From: CAYMND01 sp964465065
GTDB taxonomy: Bacteria > Acidobacteriota > Aminicenantia > UBA2199
Direction of reading: 5' to 3'
Assembly (NCBI GenBank): GCA_964465065.1
Contig: CAYXHZ010000007.1
Location: forward strand, 1 to 64,000
Length of the DNA: 64,000 nucleotides
Positions 49,167 to 57,351 of this stretch are shown piece after piece (within the stretch, counting starts at the first letter, position 1; the number at the start of each line of letters is the position of its first letter). Under the pieces are notes generated by a model that saw nothing but the letters and a program-made list of their open reading frames with translations, searched no databases and was not told the DNA's origin. The position numbers and the translations under genes are program-made.

Positions 49167-50888
49167 TCAGGCCATGATCAATCTGGCGCTCGTATTGCGG
49201 TCCGGGAACAACCCGCTTGCCCAGATACGCTCGGCTTGACCGTGAAACAGCAAACTTCCGTGGTACAAACCGCGGCTGGGACTGCGTGAAATCAAGCGCA
49301 GCTGATCGATACGGACATCGTCATCATTTTTGAACTTTTCCGGCCAACGCCGCATCAGCGCCGCCAGTTCCCGCAAGGTCCCATGACGGAAGTCCAGCTG
49401 ATACACCGCGTAAAGCGGCGGCAGTTTAAACCAGCGACGATAACTGATCTCCCGTTCAAAAAAGACCTTGCTGTCATTGACCAGTTTCAGGGCGTAATGA
49501 AAATGAAAGGAGCTGAAGACGACAATCTCGCCATCCTCACTCAAGCGTGATCGCATGTCCTGGATCAATGCCCAGATACGGAGTGCCCCGTCGATTTCAT
49601 CGAGGGAAATCCAAGTCTCGGGACCGACGAGCACGATGCGTTGATACCCGTCACCGCTTCCGGCGATCTTTGCCGACGGCGCCACCGTCACCAGTTCAGC
49701 CGCAGTCCCTTGCATTCGTCGTTTCAGTATCTCCTGCAACCAGGGAACGGATGGCCTGGGAAAATGGCGTATGGGATCCGAGCACACCGGGCAGACCGAC
49801 ATGTCATCACCGTTGTGGCGGCGTCTGCACTTCGGGCACCAGGAACTCTGCACGGCCTTGGGCGCAGAAACCAGGTACAGGCAGCGCAGACCGGGCTTCC
49901 AGTCGTCCATCAAGGATTGTCCCAACCTTTCCACCGCTTCGGGGCGATCCCATCGTGCCGGTTTGACCGTTACCATTTTCTTTTCCACGACTTCCGAAGC
50001 GGACTGCAAATCCGGTTGCGAACAGAGCCAGCTGGTCAGCATACTCGGCGCCTTGCTGCAGCAGATCAACGGCAGCGCTTCAGTCTGGGCACGCAGGCGG
50101 ACAATATGGGCAGGGCCGTAATCCCGGTAAAAGCGGTTGAAGTGGGCTGGATTGTCGGCGTCGACAATCAGTATGGCGGCCAGTCCCCGTATCGGCAGCA
50201 GCGCAGCCGACACTCCGCCGATGATCCACTGCGGTTCCCCTAACTGGGCGGCTTGCCAAATACTTCGCCGTTGCCGGATCGGTGTTTTGGACTGATAGGC
50301 CTGGATTCCAGGCAGCGCAGCCGCCATCGTCTCGATGGTTTGCGCATCTCCGGCCACGGTCAGCAGGGATCCGCCCAAGGCCATGATCCCCTCGGCAATG
50401 GCAGTCAGTTCATCGAATCGTTTGAGGCCGCTGAGCTGCAGAGGACCGGTATACGAGCCTGTCTCCGCCATCGTTCGCTCTTCCGTCGGGACCTCATACC
50501 GGCTGAATCCGGTCGACCGGTAGCGGGGCAGTCCCGAGTCGGTGGCAGCGGGACCACTGACGGAATGATAGCCCTTGCCCGCCTTGAGATCCTGAGGCAG
50601 GGCGGCTTCCAGCAGCTGCCCCTGGCTCTGCAGGTAGGTACGGGAAATGGCTGCTATCGAGCTCAGGTAGGCAGGTGAAAAGCGAAACGGATCGTCGAAC
50701 AGGGCGAGCACCGAACGCAGACGACCCTGGTATCCGGAATCCTGACCGATGACCCAGGCCACGCTTTCACGGCGCCCCAGCGGAACCAGGACGCGGCAGC
50801 CGGGTTCTATCGGTTGCGGATGTTCGGCCTGGTAGCTGAGAGCCTGCGGCAGATTCTGGGCCAAAGCCACGCTCAAACGTTGAATCAT
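49167..50888 (-). CDS. priA: PriA-like primosomal protein lacking helicase motifs
   Basis: 573 residues, about 150 shorter than typical PriA. The 3'-DNA-binding domain is present (ALAQNLPQALSYQ, GCRVLVPLGRRESVAWVIG). The helicase core can be aligned but its motifs are gone: PLQLSGLKRFDEL replaces the P-loop, ILIVDADNPAHFNRF replaces the DEEH box, and no motif V or VI remains. Only two of the usual four CxxC zinc pairs are present (CPKC, CPVC). The gene position behind gmk and coaBC is the normal one for priA. The ATG overlaps the upstream stop (ATGA). It may load replication proteins without unwinding DNA; this is inference. Confidence 0.85.
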   Translation of the reverse strand: MIQRLSVALAQNLPQALSYQAEHPQPIEPGCRVLVPLGRRESVAWVIGQDSGYQGRLRSVLALFDDPFRFSPAYLSSIAAISRTYLQSQGQLLEAALPQDLKAGKGYHSVSGPAATDSGLPRYRSTGFSRYEVPTEERTMAETGSYTGPLQLSGLKRFDELTAIAEGIMALGGSLLTVAGDAQTIETMAAALPGIQAYQSKTPIRQRRSIWQAAQLGEPQWIIGGVSAALLPIRGLAAILIVDADNPAHFNRFYRDYGPAHIVRLRAQTEALPLICCSKAPSMLTSWLCSQPDLQSASEVVEKKMVTVKPARWDRPEAVERLGQSLMDDWKPGLRCLYLVSAPKAVQSSWCPKCRRRHNGDDMSVCPVCSDPIRHFPRPSVPWLQEILKRRMQGTAAELVTVAPSAKIAGSGDGYQRIVLVGPETWISLDEIDGALRIWALIQDMRSRLSEDGEIVVFSSFHFHYALKLVNDSKVFFEREISYRRWFKLPPLYAVYQLDFRHGTLRELAALMRRWPEKFKNDDDVRIDQLRLISRSPSRGLYHGSLLFHGQAERIWASGLFPDRNTSARLIMA

Positions 50889-51547
50889 GGCTTTTTTCCC
50901 AACAGTTTCAAAACTGTCTGCATATCCTCCCAGACTTGCCACTTGGCCTTGCTGATGGCCTCCTTTTCCTTCTGGTGCAGGATGTAGGAGGGGTGAAATG
51001 TGGGCACTACAGGTCGGTCGGCAAAATAGAACACCTTGCCGCGTACCCGGGTGATCCCCTCGTCACTTCCGAGCAGATGGCCGAAAGCCACCCGTCCCAG
51101 GCAAACGATGACTTTAGGGTCGAGGGCCTCGATCTGCCGCAGCAGGAATGGTTTACAGGCCGCCACCTCGTCCGGTGAAGGTTCCCGGTTTTGAGGCGGT
51201 CGACACTTGACCACATTGCTGATATACACCTCGCTGCGTTGATAGCCCATTTTCTCGATGATCTTGGTCAGAAGCTGACCGGCATTGCCGATGAACGGGC
51301 GCCCGAACCGGTCCTCGGTTTCACCTGGGCCTTCGCCGATGAACATCACATCGGGGTTCGGCGCTCCCTCACCCGGCACATAATGCGTCTTGCTTTCAGC
51401 CAGCGGGCAGGCGCGGCATTGACCGATCTCCCGAACGATGCAATCCAGTTCGCCGCGATTCTCAAGCCCACTTTCCTTGACCGGGGCGATGGTGAATCCT
51501 GCCCCCATCTCGTCGAAAAACTCCAACCAGGCTCTTACTTTTTCCAT
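50885..51547 (-). CDS. Family 4 uracil-DNA glycosylase
   Basis: 220 residues from ATG 51547 with AGGA upstream. Iron-sulphur ligand cysteines are seen in QCRACPL, VVKCRPP and AACKPF (four in all). The catalytic and uracil-binding motif is IGEGPGETEDRFGRPFIG, and the C-terminal motif is VPTFHPSYIL. It removes uracil from DNA as the first step of base excision repair. It sits between coaB and the PriA-like gene. Confidence 0.95.
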   Translation of the reverse strand: MEKVRAWLEFFDEMGAGFTIAPVKESGLENRGELDCIVREIGQCRACPLAESKTHYVPGEGAPNPDVMFIGEGPGETEDRFGRPFIGNAGQLLTKIIEKMGYQRSEVYISNVVKCRPPQNREPSPDEVAACKPFLLRQIEALDPKVIVCLGRVAFGHLLGSDEGITRVRGKVFYFADRPVVPTFHPSYILHQKEKEAISKAKWQVWEDMQTVLKLLGKKP

Positions 51548-51549
51548 TT

Positions 51550-52203
51550 TCAATCCTGCTGTTCACGAGCGGCCAGAGTCAGGACCTTTTGCCAGATTCG
51601 CCGGGCCAATTCATTCTTTTCCAAAGGGGGCAGGGCCTCCACCCCCATACGGGTGACGAAGCTGACCCGGTTGGCACAGTTGCCGAAGGCCGGATTTTCC
51701 GGGCTGACCAGATTGAGAACGATCATATCGGCATTTTTGCGGTCAAGTTTTGCCATGGCATTTGCTTCGCCATTTTCTGTTTCGGCGGCAAAACCGACAA
51801 TGACCTGCCCAGGACGTCGGAGTTGACCGATTTCAGAGAGAATATCCGGATTTTTTATCAGATGAAGGACCAGATCATCCGCATCTTTTTTAATCTTTTG
51901 AGGTACTGGACAGGCCGGCCGGTAATCGCAAACCGCCGCGGCCATGATCACCAGGTCCACTTGCAGAAAGTTTGCCAGCACAGCTTCACGCATCTCTTGG
52001 GCGGACTCGACAGGAATTATCGTCTGGGTGGCCTGCGGCAGCCTGCAGACGGGGCCGCTGATGAAAAATCGTACATTAACACCCAGAGACGATGCCGTTT
52101 CGGCCAGATGGTAGCCAGTGAGTCCGGAAGAGCGGTTGCTGATGTAACGCACCGGATCGATGGCTTCCACGGTCGGTCCAGATACGATCATCGCCTGTTT
52201 CAT
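51550..52203 (-). CDS. coaB: Phosphopantothenate-cysteine ligase CoaB (separate polypeptide)
   Basis: 217 residues. Starts almost directly with the family motif: SGPTVEAIDPVRYISNRSSG. Later come MAAAVCDYRP, LIKNPDILSEIG, VGFAAETEN and the nucleotide-binding NADMIVLN. It joins 4'-phosphopantothenate to cysteine using a nucleoside triphosphate. In most bacteria it is the C-terminal half of CoaBC; here a TAA and 4 bp separate it from coaC, in a different frame. Confidence 0.93.
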   Translation of the reverse strand: MKQAMIVSGPTVEAIDPVRYISNRSSGLTGYHLAETASSLGVNVRFFISGPVCRLPQATQTIIPVESAQEMREAVLANFLQVDLVIMAAAVCDYRPACPVPQKIKKDADDLVLHLIKNPDILSEIGQLRRPGQVIVGFAAETENGEANAMAKLDRKNADMIVLNLVSPENPAFGNCANRVSFVTRMGVEALPPLEKNELARRIWQKVLTLAAREQQD

Positions 52204-52207
52204 ATAT

Positions 52208-52729
52208 TTACAGCGACTCCACCTGACTGACGATGTCGGCTATATCCGGGAAACGGCCTTTACCGGAATCTCCGCATGCCAGTTCCCCGACTGAGCTCTC
52301 GCATACGGTGACGCCGTATTTTCTGAGTCTTTCCAGATTGGCCACTGTCGCCGGATGTTCCAGCATGAAGCTATTCATGGCCGGTACCGCCATCACCTTG
52401 CGACGGAAGGCGATAAAAACGGTCGACAGGAGATCGTCGGCGATACCGCCAGCCATCTTGGCAATGATATTGGCGCTGGCCGGTGCGATCAGCAGCAGAT
52501 CGTTCTCCTTGCTCAGGTCGATGTGCAGCACCGGGTTCTGCCCGGGAGCGAACTGTTCGAAAAACACCTTTCCCGGAGCGAAGGTTTCCAGTGCCAAGGG
52601 ACTGACCAGTCGACATGCGTTTCGGGTCAGTACCACGCTGATTTCGTGCCCCCGTTTCTGCAATGCGCGCATCAGATCTATCGATTTATAGGCAGCGATG
52701 GATGCGCTGATGCCCAGAACGATATTCAT
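52208..52729 (-). CDS. coaC: Phosphopantothenoylcysteine decarboxylase CoaC (separate polypeptide)
   Basis: 173 residues, flavoprotein fold. ISASIAAYKSIDLMRALQKR is the FMN-binding start, the catalytic His lies near PVLHIDLSKE, LLIAPASANIIAKMAGGIAD and PAMNSFMLEHPAT (the Asn-x-x-Met loop) follow, and the substrate-clamp Cys is in GELACGDSGKGRF. Decarboxylates to 4'-phosphopantetheine. It starts 1 bp after gmk with GGAGGA upstream. No rpoZ lies between gmk and this gene, although that is a common site for it. Confidence 0.94.
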   Translation of the reverse strand: MNIVLGISASIAAYKSIDLMRALQKRGHEISVVLTRNACRLVSPLALETFAPGKVFFEQFAPGQNPVLHIDLSKENDLLLIAPASANIIAKMAGGIADDLLSTVFIAFRRKVMAVPAMNSFMLEHPATVANLERLRKYGVTVCESSVGELACGDSGKGRFPDIADIVSQVESL

Positions 52730-52730
52730 G

Positions 52731-53333
52731 TCAATCCTCCGTCAACAGCATGCGGATCACTTCCTGAAATCGCCAGCTGAGCTGATGCTGAGCCAGAAAA
52801 ATTATTTTAAACTGTTCGTAAGCCTGTTGCAGAACGTCGTTGACAACCAGATACTTGTAATGATGAAATTCACGCAGCTCCTTCTTGGCCTGGGCTATAC
52901 GGGCCTGGATGTTGTCGTCGGCACGACCGGTTCTCAGGTGTATCCTGTCGGCCAGGCTGGCGATATCAGGCGGAACGACCATGATGCTGAGCGCCTCCGG
53001 GTAATGAATCATCAGGTTCTGAGCTCCGACCACGTCCACATCCAGAATGACCCAGGCGTAGCGTTCCGAGCAGCGCTGAATTTCGGCGAACGAGGTGCCG
53101 TAAAAATGCCCGTAAACCTCCGCCCATTCGATGAAAGCCCCCTGATCGACCATAGTCAGAAACTGTTGCCGGTCAATAAAGTAGTAATCGAAGCCATCGG
53201 TTTCCTGCGGCCCTCTCGGTCTGGTGGAATGGGAAACGGAAAAACCGATCTCCGGAAAATCGTTGCGCAGCATGCGGATCAAAGAGCTTTTGCCGCTGCC
53301 GGAAGGTCCGGAAACGATGATTAAATTATTCAT
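52731..53333 (-). CDS. gmk: Guanylate kinase
   Basis: 200 residues from ATG 53333; an open frame extends upstream inside the RemA-like gene. P-loop SGPSGSGKSSLI, GMP-binding SVSHSTRPRGPQETDG and DYYFI, LDVDVVGAQNL. It phosphorylates GMP to GDP. The gene overlaps the RemA-like gene by 8 bp. Confidence 0.95.
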   Translation of the reverse strand: MNNLIIVSGPSGSGKSSLIRMLRNDFPEIGFSVSHSTRPRGPQETDGFDYYFIDRQQFLTMVDQGAFIEWAEVYGHFYGTSFAEIQRCSERYAWVILDVDVVGAQNLMIHYPEALSIMVVPPDIASLADRIHLRTGRADDNIQARIAQAKKELREFHHYKYLVVNDVLQQAYEQFKIIFLAQHQLSWRFQEVIRMLLTED

Positions 53334-53574
53334 CTTCCAGTCGACTGACCAAAGCGGTGACGGAAATTGCCGATAATACAACAAAACCAGACGCAAGAAT
53401 CAGGATGCAACGCAGTTTTTTGCCCATGGTGGCATCAACCAGTTGTCCCAAATCCTGTTTTTGTTTGATGAAGCGTTTGACCGGTGCCGATTGCGGATGA
53501 ATCAAGGCTTTGATGTCGGATCGTACCACACTGTTGCCGAAACCGATATTGACAAAATACTTGTTACTCGACAT
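53326..53574 (-). CDS. RemA-like DUF370 protein
   Basis: 82 residues. The DUF370 signature is clear: VNIGFGNSVVRSDIKALIHP, SAPVKRFIKQ, LGQLVDATMGKKLRCILIL and VVLSAISVTALVSRL. In Bacillus, RemA is a DNA-binding regulator of matrix genes that forms ring assemblies; here the place between yicC and gmk is the conserved one. Regulatory target unknown. Confidence 0.9.
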   Translation of the reverse strand: MSSNKYFVNIGFGNSVVRSDIKALIHPQSAPVKRFIKQKQDLGQLVDATMGKKLRCILILASGFVVLSAISVTALVSRLEDE

Positions 53575-54442
53575 TCTGCACCTGTTGTTTGATCTTCTCC
53601 ACCTGACGCCGGATCAGCAGCACGGTACGATGAATATCCAGGGAACTGGTTTTGGCGGCAATGGTATGCGTCTCGCGCAACATCTCCTGTGCCAGAAAAT
53701 CAGCTTCCCGACCGATGAATTCGCTCTCTTCGCCGCACAGCTGAACCATTCTGTCGCGATGCGCCGTAAGACGGCTCAGTTCCTCGGCGATACAACTGCG
53801 ATCCGCGGCGATGGCCGCTTCCTGAACGATACGTCGCTCTTCGACATCGATTTCACCGAGTAAAAGGCGGATCCTGTCCCGGTAATGCTGCAATAGGCCT
53901 TCCTCCACTTCCCGCGCCTGTCTGGCGATCAATTCCAGATACCCGGCGATAGCATCCAGACAGCGGCCGATCTCCTGAGCGATCAAGCGTCCCTCTTCCC
54001 GGCGACAGGCCTGATAGCGATCGATGACCTCTTCCATGACAGAACTGATCTGCTGCCGCATATCCGCCGCCAGAGTATCGTTCGTCGTTTCGAGGTGAAA
54101 AACCATGGGAATACGTAAAAAGGAATCCAAAGACATTTGCAGACCGGGGTGACGCTGCTGAAAATCAGCGAACCGGGATACAATGGCGTCGAGCAGCTTC
54201 TCGTTCAATTGGATGTCCCAGTTACCCGGATCGTTCTCGAACAGGTTGAAACTGACCTCCAGCTTGCCGCGATGCACTCGCCCGGTGATCAGCTGCTTGA
54301 AGATTTTCTCGATTTCCGCACTCAAGCCGCTGCCCTTGACAGCGATTTCCAGGTAGCGGTGATTGAGCGATTTAATCGATAAAAACAGAGAGAAACGTTC
54401 GAATGTGAAACGCCCCTGGGCGTAACCGGTCATGCTGATCAT
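53564..54442 (-). CDS. yicC: YicC family endoribonuclease-like protein
   Basis: 292 residues. The family start ISMTGYAQGRF and LFLSIKSLNHRYLEI, and the C-terminal FLAQEMLRETHTIAAKTSSL with RRQVEKIKQQVQNVE, are diagnostic. YicC proteins have been reported as RNases acting on small RNAs in E. coli. The gene is followed by the RemA-like gene (11 bp overlap) and gmk, a widespread order. Confidence 0.93.
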   Translation of the reverse strand: MISMTGYAQGRFTFERFSLFLSIKSLNHRYLEIAVKGSGLSAEIEKIFKQLITGRVHRGKLEVSFNLFENDPGNWDIQLNEKLLDAIVSRFADFQQRHPGLQMSLDSFLRIPMVFHLETTNDTLAADMRQQISSVMEEVIDRYQACRREEGRLIAQEIGRCLDAIAGYLELIARQAREVEEGLLQHYRDRIRLLLGEIDVEERRIVQEAAIAADRSCIAEELSRLTAHRDRMVQLCGEESEFIGREADFLAQEMLRETHTIAAKTSSLDIHRTVLLIRRQVEKIKQQVQNVE

Positions 54443-54445
54443 GGC

Positions 54446-56257
54446 TCACATTATAATGCCCATATCCGGGAATTGCAAATGGTACAGGCTGTGATAGAGA
54501 CCATTTTGGGCCAGCAGTTCCGGGTGCTTTCCGTTCTCCACCACCCTCCCGTCCTGCAGCACCAGAATGCGGTCGGCATTGACTATGGTCGACAGGCGGT
54601 GGGCGATGATAAACGTGGTTCGCCCCTTCATCAGGTCATTCATGGCGTCCTGTATCAGACGTTCCGATTCGCTGTCCAGTGAAGAGGTGGCTTCATCGAA
54701 AACCAAAATCGACGGTGCTTTCAAGACAGCCCGGGCGATCGATATACGCTGACGCTGGCCGCCGGAGAGAAAGATGCCACGCTCCCCGACCATGGTGTCG
54801 TATTTCTGCGGCAGGGCATCGATGAATTCCGCCGCTCGGGAGATTTCGGCGGCCTTCACGATCTGACGTTCATCGAAATCTGAACCGTAGGCGATGTTGT
54901 TGCGCACCGTATCGTTGAACAGGAAAACTTCCTGGGTCACCAGACCGATGGAACGGCGCAGTGCATGAAGTGAATATTGATCGGCCGGACAGTCGTCGAA
55001 GAGTATGGTGCCGCTGTCGATATCGTAGAAACGCAACAAGAGGTTGACCAGAGTCGATTTTCCGGCGCCGCTGGCACCAACCAGAGCGATCACCTCGCCT
55101 GGATTGGCCTGGAAGGAGATTCCCTTGAGAACATCCTCGCCCTCGCGGTAGGCAAAACCGACATCGCGGAATTCCACCTTTCCCTGCAAAGCCCTGTCGA
55201 TCCCTTGATGCTTGTTCAATTCGGTCTGGCAGGCTTCGTTGAGAATGGACTCGACCCGCTGATAACCGGCCTTGCCCTGCTGGAACTCGTTGTGAGCCTG
55301 CGACAACCGTTTGATGGGATTGTACATCATGAACATCATCGCCAGATACGATAGAAACTCACCCGAGCTCATGATACCCTGGCTCACCCGGATCTGACCG
55401 ACGATGAACAGAGCGCCGGCGATCACGCCGCCGATAATGTGCATCAGCGGAGAAGCGGTGGCGAAAAGCATGGCGATCTTGGATTCGATATGGTAATGCA
55501 GCTGGTTTAGTTTATGAAACTTGGCAACCTCGTATTCTTCCATATTGTAGGCTTTGACGATCTTGTTGCCGTTGACCGTTTCACTGAGATAATTGGACAA
55601 ACCGCCGATGGCTTCCTGGGCTTCGATTCCCCGCCGTTTGACCCGTTTACCGAAAACGGACAGCATTACGGCACTGACCGGCAGGATGATCATGGCGATA
55701 GCGGTCATTTTCCAGTCGGTGACAAAGAGGAGTACCATCAGAACGGCCAGAGTCAGACTCTCGCGGACGTAAACGGCCAGGGTTTCGGCCACAGCGAACT
55801 TGATTTTATCGATATCGTTACTTAACCTTGAGACCAGATCGCCGGTACGGGCGTTCGAGAGAAACTGAATGCTCTGGAAGGTCAGATTGCGGTACAGTTT
55901 CATACGGATGTCCCGCACTACCTTGAGCCCCAGGGTTTTCATGAAATACAATGAGAAAAATGTAAAAATGGATTGTGCAAAAAAGGTAAAAGCCAGGACC
56001 AGCGGCCAAACACCCCGGAAATTGAGTAAGGTTCCCAGCCAGTTTTTGATGCCGAACAGATCGGCACCGCCGACATTGGGCATGAACAGTTGCGTGTTCT
56101 GCTGGGTACCGTGGTTGAACAGGTCATTGGTCAGCGGGGCGATGATAAGTCCCAACAAACCGGTGGACAAAGCCAACAACGCCATCATCACCAGTGCGAC
56201 GATGAAACGGATGAAATAGGGTCTGATGTAAGAGAAGAAGTGGGTGGGCTCCTTCAA
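54446..56257 (-). CDS. msbA: Lipid A exporter MsbA-like ABC transporter
   Basis: 603 residues from a TTG with GAGGAG upstream; TTGA overlaps the pssA stop. Six membrane helices (about 15-320) precede the ATPase domain: Walker A LVGASGAGKST, Q-loop VTQEVFLFN, signature LSGGQRQRIS, Walker B ILVFDEATSSLD, switch IAHRLS. Half-transporter that works as a homodimer. The flippase role for lipid A is likely because LptD is present, but other lipid or peptide substrates are possible. Confidence 0.87.
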   Translation of the reverse strand: MKEPTHFFSYIRPYFIRFIVALVMMALLALSTGLLGLIIAPLTNDLFNHGTQQNTQLFMPNVGGADLFGIKNWLGTLLNFRGVWPLVLAFTFFAQSIFTFFSLYFMKTLGLKVVRDIRMKLYRNLTFQSIQFLSNARTGDLVSRLSNDIDKIKFAVAETLAVYVRESLTLAVLMVLLFVTDWKMTAIAMIILPVSAVMLSVFGKRVKRRGIEAQEAIGGLSNYLSETVNGNKIVKAYNMEEYEVAKFHKLNQLHYHIESKIAMLFATASPLMHIIGGVIAGALFIVGQIRVSQGIMSSGEFLSYLAMMFMMYNPIKRLSQAHNEFQQGKAGYQRVESILNEACQTELNKHQGIDRALQGKVEFRDVGFAYREGEDVLKGISFQANPGEVIALVGASGAGKSTLVNLLLRFYDIDSGTILFDDCPADQYSLHALRRSIGLVTQEVFLFNDTVRNNIAYGSDFDERQIVKAAEISRAAEFIDALPQKYDTMVGERGIFLSGGQRQRISIARAVLKAPSILVFDEATSSLDSESERLIQDAMNDLMKGRTTFIIAHRLSTIVNADRILVLQDGRVVENGKHPELLAQNGLYHSLYHLQFPDMGIIM

Positions 56258-57096
56258 TTCGTCTCCTCTTCGCTAGAGGAAACCGGCGTGTCTTCATCCA
56301 CATGCTGAGAGGCTGACAGTTCTGCGCTGCGTCTGTGTTTTGGGAAAAACAACCAGAAGAAGAAAGGGCTGGTAATGTACAGAGCCACAAAAGCCGGCAA
56401 GGTGATCGTCGGGTACAGGATCAGCAGAGAAAGCAGAATGGCCACGCCGAGCAGGATGGGCAGATTGTATTTGGAATCCACATTCTTGAGGGTACGGTAG
56501 CGGATGTTGGATATCATCAGCAGCGCCACCAGCAGCACATACACCATGAAAGCCGCCATATCCCGGGTGTCGGTTATAGCGCCCTGCTGCAACAGAATCG
56601 GGCAGGCGACCGACATGGCCCCCAACGGGATGGGCAAGCCGACAAAGAAACCCGGTGAGGCAACCGCCGCTTCTTTCATGACATTGAATCTGGCCAGACG
56701 GATGACCCCGGCACTGAGGAAAATGAATCCGATCAACTGACCGAGAGGCGCGTAAGCCGACTCCATGAAGCCCCAACGGTAAATGAGAAATCCGGGAACC
56801 AGACCGAATGAAACGGCATCGACAAGTGAATCGAGCTGCACCCCGAAGGATGATTCCGTCTTGGTCAGACGGGCGACCGTGCCGTCGATACCATCCAGGA
56901 TGGCACTGCCGACAATCAAATAGATTGCGGTCATGAATTGACCTCGAACCGTCTGAATCACGGCCGTGAAACCCAGGAAAAGGCTGAGCAGGGTGAAAAC
57001 GGATGGCAGGAAGGAGAACTTGGTCAGTTTAGCCAGGTTTAAACGCTTGCCATGCTTGTTCCGGTTGCGATATGGTCTGTATCTATGTCGTGAAAT
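56254..57096 (-). CDS. pssA: CDP-diacylglycerol-serine phosphatidyltransferase-like protein, probable ATT start
   Basis: 280 residues if translation starts at ATT 57096. The CDP-alcohol transferase motif is DGIDGTVARL plus GVQLDSLVD, with several membrane helices. An internal GTG at 56961 would cut off the first helix (FLPSVFTLLSLFLGFTAVI), which PssA proteins normally have. Upstream of it the frame stays open to the stop of the DUF465 gene with no ATG, GTG or TTG. AGGAGG lies five bases before ATT. It makes phosphatidylserine, or a related phospholipid, at the inner membrane. Substrate not provable from sequence. Confidence 0.83.
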   Translation of the reverse strand: MSRHRYRPYRNRNKHGKRLNLAKLTKFSFLPSVFTLLSLFLGFTAVIQTVRGQFMTAIYLIVGSAILDGIDGTVARLTKTESSFGVQLDSLVDAVSFGLVPGFLIYRWGFMESAYAPLGQLIGFIFLSAGVIRLARFNVMKEAAVASPGFFVGLPIPLGAMSVACPILLQQGAITDTRDMAAFMVYVLLVALLMISNIRYRTLKNVDSKYNLPILLGVAILLSLLILYPTITLPAFVALYITSPFFFWLFFPKHRRSAELSASQHVDEDTPVSSSEEETN

Positions 57097-57126
57097 GGTG
57101 TCCTCCTCGTACGTAGGAAAAAGTGG

Positions 57127-57351
57127 TTAAACGCCGCGATCGCGGTACTCGATGATCATGCGCTGCATGTCGTCTTTGATCAACAGTTTTTTTTTCTTGA
57201 GTTCCTGTTCCTTTACTTTTTCACTATCGTTCTTGAATGTCTTGACGTTGTATTGCTGCAATTCCTCTTCACACAGCTGGTGCTGCAGAAACAGGGATTT
57301 GAAGCTTTCGTTCTGCTCAATCAGAATTTCTTTTACGCGTTGATCTTCCAC
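57127..57351 (-). CDS. DUF465 / YdcH-like small helical protein
   Basis: 74 residues from GTG 57351. A coiled-coil helical pair rich in Lys and Glu; the C-terminal KEQELKKKKLLIKDDMQRMI fits the DUF465 consensus LKKEKLxLKDEI. Function of the family is unknown. It overlaps the pterin-binding gene by 19 bp and precedes pssA by 30 bp. Confidence 0.72.
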   Translation of the reverse strand: MEDQRVKEILIEQNESFKSLFLQHQLCEEELQQYNVKTFKNDSEKVKEQELKKKKLLIKDDMQRMIIEYRDRGV

